Origin: Pseudothermotoga thermarum DSM 5069
GTDB lineage: Bacteria > Thermotogota > Thermotogae > Thermotogales > DSM-5069
NCBI RefSeq assembly: GCF_000217815.1
Contig: NC_015707.1
Coordinates: forward strand, 186,001 to 250,000
Length of the DNA: 64,000 nucleotides
Reading direction: 5' to 3'
Shown here: piece after piece, positions 47,226-53,552 of the stretch
Layout: each line of letters begins with the position of its first letter
Position numbering within the stretch: position 1 is the stretch's first letter
Program-made: the position numbers and the translations under genes
The notes under the pieces: model-generated
Database searches by the model: none
What the model was told of the DNA's origin: nothing
What the model saw: the letters and a program-made list of their open reading frames with translations, nothing else

Positions 47226-47237
47226 GACAGCGCTGTC
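47226..47237. promoter_or_regulatory. 12-bp palindrome upstream of the DUF1659 gene
   Basis: GACAGCGCTGTC is a perfect palindrome 34 bases before the ATG, close downstream of TATACT/TATTAA-like elements on the minus strand. It could be a regulator binding site; no regulator is encoded next to it. Confidence 0.35.
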
Positions 47238-47299
47238 CATTAATACAGTATACGAAGATGGATATACCAAAATGAAAGCTACCTTGCATGTGACCTCCT

Positions 47300-47321
47300 C
47301 CCATTCCTTAAAAGGAATGGG
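47300..47321. repeat. terminal hairpin of an IS200/IS605-family element
   Basis: Palindrome of CCCATTCCTT and AAGGAATGGG with two bases between. It overlaps the 3' end of the tnpB remnant. Subterminal hairpins at this position are the right-end signals recognised by Y1 transposases, and the 3' end of tnpB also encodes the guide RNA of TnpB nucleases. Confidence 0.65.
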
Positions 47322-48357
47322 CTTCCTGCTTCACCGTGGTTTCCCACTCCACAGGCGTTACTTCAAGCCGACCCAACCATAAAGCTTGTTCAAAACTCAA
47401 ACCAAGCCCTTTCTTCAATATCACCATCGCCGCGTTCACGTCCTTGTCTATCTTTAAGCCACACTCAACACATACCTTTTGATAAACAACCACTTTGTAC
47501 ATCCTCAAAAAAGCAAACACTTTGTTGATCGCATCACTACGCCAATTCGATATCTTCTCATACTCTTTGCGTATCAATCGAAGTGTTTTTTCATAGTTCT
47601 TCGAACCTTTCTTCTTCCTTGTTAGCCTTCTTTGCAGCTTTTTCAACCTTCTTGCTTCATGTATCTCAAAGACTATCTGCATACCATTCGAAAACGTTAG
47701 CTTCGATTTCACCCCAAAGTCTATCCCTATCGCTTTGTCTATCACCGGAACATGCTCTTCTTTTGGAAGATAACACGTCACGTGTAGATAATACCCAGAT
47801 GGCTTTGAAACCAATACCGCATTTGCTATCTCTGCGTTGAAAGGTATTTGCCTAAGTCCTAGGACTCTAAAGCTTCAAAGTTTTTGAATCCTCACCCTGT
47901 TCCGCTTCAAGTCAAGCTCGTACGTCACACCATACTGTTTCAACGGTATCGAGTTAACATACCTCTTAAACTTCAATGCACCAACTTCATAACCATTAGC
48001 CTTAAGTTTTGCAAGTAAACGAAGGTTATCTTTTATCCTGTCTGATATCTCCTGTTTTATCTGTGATCCGAGTAGACTCAACTGTCTTTGTTCAAACTTG
48101 TCTTTCACCTTAACTTCAACAACTTCTATCTTGTTGGCAGGTTCATTCAACCTGTTCAAATCAGCTACAAGATAGTTGCACAACCACTTGGATTGGATGA
48201 AGACTTCCTTCAAAAGCTTTCTCTTTTGCTTTGATAGATTCTGCAGTTTTAGTTGGTACACAACGGGCTTTTGGGATTGTCTTTTCAATTTTGTTTCAGC
48301 TATTGCCTGTTTGATTTGTTCAGATTTGTTCAAAACCAATGCGCTCCTTTCAAACAA
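47308..48357 (-). pseudogene. tnpB: tnpB (IS200/IS605 OrfB), broken by an in-frame stop and an internal deletion
   Basis: RNA-guided nuclease-like protein of an IS200/IS605 element, now inactive. The 5' part (47875-48357) has the helix-turn-helix and wedge region (YQLKLQNLSKQKRKLLKEV, SIPLKQYGVTYELDLK). A single TGA at 47875-47877 interrupts a frame that continues unbroken with SFRVLGLRQIPFNAE, so the lesion is a nonsense change, for example GGA to TGA. The rest keeps the first RuvC Asp (AIGIDFGVKSKL) and the last (DKDVNAAMVILKKG). Between VVVYQ and KVCVECG the part that should hold the RuvC Glu and the first zinc-finger cysteines is missing. No tnpA is present. Confidence 0.88.
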
Positions 48358-48861
48358 AGATCTGGTATGCTTTGATTATAACCTACATGTTGTATAATGA
48401 AATCAAGCCATTCATCACAATCCATTGAAAAAATGTGCTTTCTGGCTAAATTTCTGTAAAAAGGATCAAAGGCATTCCAGTTAGAAAAAGCTCAGCAAAC
48501 AAGCGGGAAAGTTAAAAGTTACCCTTTTCAAACTCAATATTGTTACTTTAACTTAAGAAGGAATTGAAGAAATTTGGATACTTTAAGGTTGTAGAAGTTT
48601 AGCATACCACACAAGAGATTTAAAGCTAATTTTGTCGGTATCGTCTGAGCAAATATCTTCAGCGGCAAAAGAGATAGCGATTTCAATCGAAGAAATTTCC
48701 TTGATTGCCCAAAGATTGACAGAATTACTCAACAAAAGCACTTTCAAATTTAGATCAGTTTCAAATGTCGATTCAGCATAACTAATGAATTCAGACTACG
48801 AGAAATACTTTGTTTGTATTGAATACTACATATAAGGAATGGAAGAAGGAATGAGAACATT
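48358..48861. other. 500-bp non-coding accessory stretch
   Basis: AT-rich DNA between the tnpB remnant and the methyltransferase gene. It holds TATAAT-like boxes next to tnpB (near 48374-48400), the probable left end of the IS element (no sharp boundary can be called), and the chemotaxis receptor fragment at 48626-48781. I see no other gene in it. Confidence 0.5.
48626..48781 (+). pseudogene. C-terminal fragment of a methyl-accepting chemotaxis protein
   Basis: The frame reads SVSSEQISSAAKEIAISIEE and ISLIAQRLTELLNKS before a TAA at 48779. This resembles the last helix of chemotaxis receptors (A/S-S-x-E-x-I-S-x-A, E-E-I heptads). No start codon or upstream receptor domain is found; the same frame is closed by a TAA near 48578. 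It is most likely the remains of a receptor gene removed by the nearby IS activity. Confidence 0.5.
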
Positions 48862-49536
48862 ATGCGAAAAGATTATGTATTAAAACGATTGGGACAGAGT
48901 GCTGTACAAACAGGTTTCTTCGCTGTACTATTGTTCTTTTCCGCTGGCAGTTTAACCTGGCGTTGGGCTTGGATTTACCTTGGTACTTGTGCAATTATGG
49001 CTATGTCCACTGTTTTTATATTGCCTGAAGACTCACTCAAAGAGCGCAACAAATACAAAACAACTATAAAAAAATGGGATAAGCTCATTATGTTTCTTAA
49101 TTTCTTTACAATTTTGAGTGCATTCGTGGTAGCAGGATTAGATTACCGCTTTCAATGGTCTCCAAGGTTGAACCTTTGGATACGGGTAACAGCTTGGTTT
49201 TTGATGTTTTTTGGTAATTTTCTTACCACTTGGGCAATTGTTTCCAATCCGTTTTTTGTCCCAGGAGTTCGTATTCAATCTGAACGTGGGCATTATCCTG
49301 TCACAAATGGTCCTTATCGTTATATACGTCATCCAGGGTATGCTGGTTCTATCATTTTCAACTTAGCTACATTCATAATGCTTGGTTCCCTATGGGCGCT
49401 GATTCCAGGTGCAATTATGATAATGCTTTTAATTGTTCGAACAGCTCTGGAGGACATCACTCTGCAAAAGGAGCTAGATGGTTATAAGCAGTACGCAGAG
49501 AAGGTTAAGTATCGGTTGATACCGGGAATATGGTAA
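48862..49536 (+). CDS. isoprenylcysteine methyltransferase-family membrane protein
   Basis: A 224-residue integral membrane protein with about five or six TM segments and the ICMT/PEMT signature GPYRYIRHPGYAGSIIF, followed by the C-terminal E-x2-L region ALEDITLQKELDGYKQYAEKVKYRLIPG (here described from about residue 195). Bacterial members methylate lipids or unknown small substrates using S-adenosylmethionine. The ribosome binding site is weak (AAGGAATG), and the gene sits between IS debris and the dipeptidase gene, so it may be acquired. Its role here is unknown. Confidence 0.82.
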   Translation: MRKDYVLKRLGQSAVQTGFFAVLLFFSAGSLTWRWAWIYLGTCAIMAMSTVFILPEDSLKERNKYKTTIKKWDKLIMFLNFFTILSAFVVAGLDYRFQWSPRLNLWIRVTAWFLMFFGNFLTTWAIVSNPFFVPGVRIQSERGHYPVTNGPYRYIRHPGYAGSIIFNLATFIMLGSLWALIPGAIMIMLLIVRTALEDITLQKELDGYKQYAEKVKYRLIPGIW

Positions 49537-49604
49537 CTGTAATTGTACCTCGTTTAAACTTTTTGGATAGCAACAGAATGCTAAAATTGCCTTGGGTGAT
49601 GAAA

Positions 49605-50576
49605 ATGAGGTTTTTCGATGCACATTCGGATATTTGGTACAACGTTGGTATGAGGATGGAAAAAGGAGAAACAAACGTTTTGGAAAACTGCCATTTGCCT
49701 CAACTGAAAGAAGGAAAGGTAATTGGTGTAAACGCGGCCCTTTGGACAAAACCAGACAGTAAAAACCCTTCAGAAAGGTTTATCAAGCTTTTAGGAGCAA
49801 GGTCAAAGGAACTGACAAAGATAGGCAAAGAAAGCGAAGATTTTGTCATCGTTACAAAAAGCGAAGATATCCAAAAAGCCGTCGAAAGAGGAAAGATATT
49901 CTTGATTTCAAGTGTAGAAGGTTTGATAGGCATAGGGAAAAATCTGAATTTTCTTTACACACTCTACGAGCTTGGATTTAGGGTTGTAAGTCTCACTTGG
50001 AACGAAGAAAACGATCTTGCCGCAGGGTGTGGAACGAAGGATGAAAACAAAGGTTTGACAAATCTTGGAAAGCAGGCAGTTAAAATCATAGAAGAACTTG
50101 GCATGGTGCTTGACGTTTCACATTTGAATGAAAAAAGCTTTTGGGATGTGGCTAAAATATCTGAAAAGCCTTTTATAGCAACTCATTCAAACTGCTACAG
50201 TTTGTGCGAAACACCGAGAAATTTGAAGGATGAACAGATAAAAGAGATTGCCAAAAGAGGAGGAATCATTGGAATCAGTGCCCTACCCAGGATAGTAGAT
50301 AGAGAAAATCCAACAGTTGAAAAATTTGTGGAACATATCAAGTACGCGGCAAACTTCGTTGGCGTCGATCATGTTGGCCTTGGACTTGATTTTTCCGATT
50401 ACTTGGAAGAATTTTTGAACAAACAGTCGCACGAAAAAATGTCAACCAAAGATCTTGAAGATGCTACGAAACTGCCGCAAATCATCCCGCTTCTTGAAAA
50501 AGCCGGCTTTACAAAAAAAGAAATCGATAGAATATGCTTTTTGAATTTCGTTGAATTCTTCAAAGCTGTACTTTAA
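49605..50576 (+). CDS. membrane dipeptidase (M19, renal dipeptidase family)
   Basis: Zinc dipeptidase of 323 residues with an amidohydrolase-like barrel. Metal ligands: FFDAHSDIW at the N-terminus, SSVEGLIGIG (Glu), LDVSHLNEKSFWDV and FIATHSNCYSLCETPRNL, and the final VGVDHVGLGLDFSDY. No signal peptide is present, so it is cytosolic. ATG at 49605 with GGGTGA upstream is chosen; an ATG at 49599 is possible and the open frame starts within the previous gene at 49530. Confidence 0.9.
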   Translation: MRFFDAHSDIWYNVGMRMEKGETNVLENCHLPQLKEGKVIGVNAALWTKPDSKNPSERFIKLLGARSKELTKIGKESEDFVIVTKSEDIQKAVERGKIFLISSVEGLIGIGKNLNFLYTLYELGFRVVSLTWNEENDLAAGCGTKDENKGLTNLGKQAVKIIEELGMVLDVSHLNEKSFWDVAKISEKPFIATHSNCYSLCETPRNLKDEQIKEIAKRGGIIGISALPRIVDRENPTVEKFVEHIKYAANFVGVDHVGLGLDFSDYLEEFLNKQSHEKMSTKDLEDATKLPQIIPLLEKAGFTKKEIDRICFLNFVEFFKAVL

Positions 50577-50581
50577 TTTCA

Positions 50582-50605
50582 TAAAAGCCGGGGTATATCC
50601 CCGGC
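50582..50605 (-). terminator. intrinsic terminator of the PadR/Cys-rich operon
   Basis: Minus strand: arms GCCGGGG and CCCCGGC around ATATA, followed by TTTT. It lies 17 bases after the stop of the Cys-rich gene; the convergent dipeptidase gene may use it too. Confidence 0.8.
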
Positions 50606-50622
50606 GGTCTGTAAAAAGATTG

Positions 50623-50868
50623 CTATGAAGTTTGCTGTTGACTCTTTTCAAATGCCTCAAGCTTTTTCCCAAGCTGTTCTAGTTCTTGTTTTAGCCAATC
50701 GACGTACTCTCTGAGCGATTTGACATCCACGTCTTCTTCGCATGTACAGCTTTCATAGTGCTCTTCATGACAACTACAAGATCGTTCATGATGTCCTCTT
50801 CCATGATGCTTACAGCAACAACAATGGCAACAGCAACAATGAAAACAGCAGCACCCACAACAACACAT
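50623..50868 (-). CDS. poly-cysteine/histidine protein with C-terminal coiled coil
   Basis: An 81-residue protein of unusual composition. Residues 1-46 contain 18 Cys and about 8 His: the chain opens MCCCGCCCFHCCCCHCCCC, then a KHHGRGHH segment and CSC, SCTC motifs. Residues 47-78 form an acidic-to-neutral amphipathic helix (VKSLREYVDWLKQELEQLG) typical of a coiled coil, as in DUF5320-like small proteins. The composition implies binding of several soft metal ions or Fe-S-like clusters. ATG at 50868, eight bases after GGAGG, just after the PadR stop. An overlapping frame from 50876 encodes a hydrophobic peptide but has worse spacing and no helix logic. No named family is certain. Confidence 0.75.
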   Translation of the reverse strand: MCCCGCCCFHCCCCHCCCCKHHGRGHHERSCSCHEEHYESCTCEEDVDVKSLREYVDWLKQELEQLGKKLEAFEKSQQQTS

Positions 50869-50872
50869 ACTT

Positions 50873-51232
50873 TCATCCTCCCTTTTGAACGAATTCGACT
50901 AGCTTTTGTAAAAACACTATGTAATGCTTTGAATTTTCAGCCCATTGTTTTAGAAACAGTTCGCCTTTTTGCGTGATTTTATAAACGCGTCTAGCTGGTC
51001 CTGCTTTGAACGTTTGCCATTCGGATTCAAGCAATCCCTCAGCTTCAAGATTTCTCAAAATGCGGTATATCACGCTTGGATGGTATTTAGAAATGTCAAA
51101 ACCAAGCTCTTGAAGGTCTGATAACAATGAATATCCGTGGGAAGGATTGTTTTTGACAACAGCCAAAATTGCCGCTTTCAAAACATCTTTACCATAGTCA
51201 TTCCAATGACAACAGCCGCAGTTTGCCTTCAC
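50873..51232 (-). CDS. PadR-family transcriptional regulator with N-terminal Cys motif
   Basis: Winged-helix regulator of 119 residues: KAAILAVVKNNPSHGYSLLS (helix 1-2), YHPSVIYRILRNLEAEGLLE (recognition helix) and the wing RRVYKITQKGELFL, with a C-terminal dimerisation helix. Before it lies NCGCCHW, a three-cysteine motif that PadR proteins normally lack and that could sense metal or redox state. GTG at 51232 lies four bases after a near-perfect AGTAGGTGAT site; in-frame ATG and GTG further up overlap that site. It precedes the Cys-rich gene by four bases and probably regulates both through the operator at 51267-51280. Confidence 0.88.
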   Translation of the reverse strand: MKANCGCCHWNDYGKDVLKAAILAVVKNNPSHGYSLLSDLQELGFDISKYHPSVIYRILRNLEAEGLLESEWQTFKAGPARRVYKITQKGELFLKQWAENSKHYIVFLQKLVEFVQKGG

Positions 51233-51259
51233 AACCATCACCTACTTGGTTTCACATTT

Positions 51260-51289
51260 ATTTTACTGCACATATGTGCAAAATGTCAA
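51260..51289 (-). promoter_or_regulatory. PadR operon promoter with palindrome in the spacer
   Basis: Minus strand: TTGACA (51284-51289, perfect -35), an 18-base spacer and TAAAAT (51260-51265). The spacer contains the perfect 14-base palindrome TGCACATATGTGCA (51267-51280). A repressor dimer there would cover both boxes, so autoregulation by the PadR protein is likely. Confidence 0.78.
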
Positions 51290-51370
51290 TATATGGCATA
51301 TGATAATAAAACCATCGATTAACTTTCGTATAATCAAGTTGAACTGATTGTCAAAAAAGGGGGAATTTCC

Positions 51371-52201
51371 ATGGGAGATTGTATTTATTGTGGAAAACCA
51401 GCTGGTTTGTTTAAAACCCGGCACAAAGAATGCGAAGAAAGGTACAAAATGGCATGGAGATCGATGGTCGAAACCTCGAAAAACGCAGCATTGGGTTTGT
51501 GCTCATTGGAAAATTTAACAAATGAACTTCATCAAATTGCTCAGCAAGGTTTTGTTCCAACTGGTAAAATAAAGAATGCTTTGGTGGCAGGCTGGGAGCA
51601 AGCAGCTTTGCATTTTTTAAGCGATGGGAACCTTTCAAAAGAAGAGGAAGAGAAACTTTACAACTTTGCCAAGTTCTTCAACCTTGAACAAAAAGATCTG
51701 GATAACAATGGTTTTTACACAAAAGTTGTTCAAGCTGGTGTTTTGAGGGATATCATGGAGGGAAAATTACCAACGAGAGTCGTTTTAGATACTCATTTAC
51801 CTTTCAACTTTCAAAAGGGAGAAACTTTGGTTTGGGTTTTTCAAAACGTCAAATATTTTGAAAGTAGGGTTAAGCACGAATACGTTGGTGGAACGCAAGG
51901 AGTGAGTATCAGGATAGCAAAGGGAATTTACTATCGAATTGGTGGTTTTAAAGGTTATCCAGTGGAGAAAACCGAGGTTGTTCACATTGATACTGGTATT
52001 ATGGCTGTAACCGACAAGCACATATATTTTCATGGATCTTTGAGAAGCTTTAGGATTCCATATTCGAAAATCGTTTCTTTCCAACCCTACAGCGATGGAA
52101 TAGGAATACAAAGGGATGCAGCGAGTGCAAAACCGCAAATCTTCTTGACTGGCGATGGATGGTTTGTGTACAACCTTGTAACAAATTTAGCTAGAAGATA
52201 A
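51371..52201 (+). CDS. hypothetical protein with N-terminal zinc knuckle and C-terminal PH-like domain
   Basis: A 276-residue cytosolic protein that I do not recognise by name. Residues 4-25 hold CIYCGKPAGLFKTRHKEC, a zinc knuckle of CxxC plus a C-x-HxxC type. The middle (about 30-130) is helical with an acidic patch DGNLSKEEEEKLYNFAKFF, similar in style to TerB or EF-like helical domains. The C-terminal half is beta-rich (TLVWVFQNVKYF, GVSIRIAKGIYYRIGGF, IDTGIMAVTDKHIYFHG) as in bacterial PH-like domains. ATG at 51371 after GGGGG. A plus-strand TATAAT at 51329-51334 may be its -10. It is divergent from the PadR operon. Confidence 0.7.
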   Translation: MGDCIYCGKPAGLFKTRHKECEERYKMAWRSMVETSKNAALGLCSLENLTNELHQIAQQGFVPTGKIKNALVAGWEQAALHFLSDGNLSKEEEEKLYNFAKFFNLEQKDLDNNGFYTKVVQAGVLRDIMEGKLPTRVVLDTHLPFNFQKGETLVWVFQNVKYFESRVKHEYVGGTQGVSIRIAKGIYYRIGGFKGYPVEKTEVVHIDTGIMAVTDKHIYFHGSLRSFRIPYSKIVSFQPYSDGIGIQRDAASAKPQIFLTGDGWFVYNLVTNLARR

Positions 52202-52232
52202 AATCAAAATCTTTTGAAAGGAGGTGACAAAA

Positions 52233-52901
52233 ATGTTGAAAAAAAGTTTCATTTTAACTTTTTTAGTGATGCTTTTTGCTTTTCTCTGTCTAGCACAGGT
52301 TGTAAAGCTACCTGAACCTAGAATTGATGGAACCGTATCGCTTGAAAAAGCAATATCTTTGAGAAGATCCGTGAGAAGTTTTTCAACGCAATTTTTGACG
52401 ATTTTTCAAATCTCACAGCTTTTGTGGGCAGCTCAGGGTATAACCGATCCATTCGCGAAGTTTCGTTCAGCACCTTCGGCTGGTGCCACTTATCCACTTG
52501 AAATTTTTGTGGTTGTTGGCAAAAACGCGGTTGAAAATTTAGAAGAAGGCTTTTACCAATACGATCCATTTACACATTCAATTCGTTTGAGATTCCAAGG
52601 AGATATTCGCGAGCAGTTAGCACAAGCTGCGCTCAATCAAAGCTGGGTTAAAGATGCACCTGTTGTTTTTGTCATAGCTGCTGTATATGAAAGAACAACT
52701 GCCAGATACGGTGAAAGAGGCGTAAGGTACGTTCACATCGAGGTTGGACATGCCGCACAAAATCTTTGTCTGCAAGCTGTGGCTCTTGGACTTGGAGCTG
52801 TAACCGTTGGCGCATTTTACGACGAGCAGGTTAAATCGATTCTCAAACTCGACAGAAACTTATCCCCGTTGTATTTGATACCGGTTGGTTACCCAAGTTA
52901 A
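52233..52901 (+). CDS. exported SagB/ThcOx-family nitroreductase-like oxidoreductase
   Basis: FMN-dependent oxidoreductase-like protein, 222 residues. An N-terminal signal peptide (about 1-22, FILTFLVMLFAFLCLA) precedes the nitroreductase fold. The FMN phosphate segment is SLRRSVRSFS, followed by QISQLLWAAQGIT, RSAPSAGATYPLEIFVVVG, EVGHAAQNLCLQAVALGLG and IPVGYPS, the order of SagB-type dehydrogenases. SagB proteins oxidise azolines in peptide toxins, but no cyclodehydratase or precursor peptide is near, and export is unusual for an FMN enzyme. ATG at 52233 behind AAAGGAGGTGA. Confidence 0.87.
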   Translation: MLKKSFILTFLVMLFAFLCLAQVVKLPEPRIDGTVSLEKAISLRRSVRSFSTQFLTIFQISQLLWAAQGITDPFAKFRSAPSAGATYPLEIFVVVGKNAVENLEEGFYQYDPFTHSIRLRFQGDIREQLAQAALNQSWVKDAPVVFVIAAVYERTTARYGERGVRYVHIEVGHAAQNLCLQAVALGLGAVTVGAFYDEQVKSILKLDRNLSPLYLIPVGYPS

Positions 52902-52943
52902 CCGATTTGATACTTGACCTTTTCTAGATCCTTAATATACAAT

Positions 52944-52983
52944 ATATAGTGGTATATGCTGTAATACCACTATATGTGGTATT
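52944..52983 (+). promoter_or_regulatory. multi-site operator upstream of nrdG-nrdD
   Basis: Three copies of a GTGGTAT half-site lie in alternating orientation: GTGGTAT (to 52955), ATACCAC (52964-52970) and GTGGTAT (52976-52982). The first two form a perfect 12-base inverted repeat with an eight-base gap (52944-52955 and 52964-52975); the second and third a perfect eight-base one (AATACCAC and GTGGTATT) around TATAT. The core CCACTATATGTGG resembles the NrdR box. Its position before a ribonucleotide reductase operon suggests nucleotide-dependent repression by NrdR. Confidence 0.65.
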
Positions 52984-53009
52984 ATTCCATTTGCTGTGGG
53001 GGATGCACT

Positions 53010-53552
53010 ATGATTTTCTTGATCAACACAATTAGAGTTTTTTTCAACGATCATCCTGTTTATCCAAGTGTGAGTGTTTATTTTCAAGGATGTGATGCCA
53101 TTCCAAAGTGTGTTGGATGCCACAATCCAGAAACCTGGGATTTTGACGAAAAATTTGCAATAAATTATGATGAGATTCTCTCAATTTCTGTGGAAAAGCT
53201 TTCTTTTCTTTTAAATGGTTTTTCGAAAGTCGCTTTAGCCTTTGTTGGTGGAGAACCTTTAAGCGAAAGGAATAGGGAGTGCGTAAAACTTCTTAGCAGG
53301 GATGTGAAAAAGATCTTTGGCTCGAAAGTTTTGACAATTTTGTACACCTGGAGAGAACCAATTGATCTTTTACCTTTGAAGGATTACATACAAAGCATTG
53401 ACGAATTTGTACTTGGAAGATTTGAAATATCCCTCAAAGAGGACGGTTTTCCTGCTTCTAAAAATCAAATGTACTTGAGAAAAGAGCAGCTAGAAGAATT
53501 CTTTATGACCTTTGAAGGGGGAAAAGCTTATGTTTTGGAGGTTTTCAAGTGA
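53010..53552 (+). CDS. nrdG: anaerobic ribonucleotide reductase activating protein (radical SAM)
   Basis: Radical SAM activase of 180 residues that makes the glycyl radical on NrdD. The cluster motif is QGCDAIPKCVGCHNPETWDF, where the three cysteines are spaced C-x5-C-x2-C rather than the usual C-x3-C-x2-C. The glycine-rich AFVGGEPLSERN follows, and the C-terminal part (RFEISLKEDGFPASKNQ) matches NrdG. ATG at 53010 with GGGGG upstream. Overlaps nrdD by 23 bases, so expression is coupled. Confidence 0.88.
   Translation: MIFLINTIRVFFNDHPVYPSVSVYFQGCDAIPKCVGCHNPETWDFDEKFAINYDEILSISVEKLSFLLNGFSKVALAFVGGEPLSERNRECVKLLSRDVKKIFGSKVLTILYTWREPIDLLPLKDYIQSIDEFVLGRFEISLKEDGFPASKNQMYLRKEQLEEFFMTFEGGKAYVLEVFK

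Noticed and set aside
47308-48357. Reading the two tnpB parts as separate genes
   Set aside because: They are in the same frame with one TGA between them and together match TnpB order, so they are one broken gene.
50691-50876. Hydrophobic 61-residue frame overlapping the poly-Cys gene, starting in an ATGA overlap with the PadR stop
   Set aside because: The ribosome binding site spacing favours 50868, and only that frame gives a well-formed amphipathic helix up to a stop directly before the terminator. Kept as an alternative to test.
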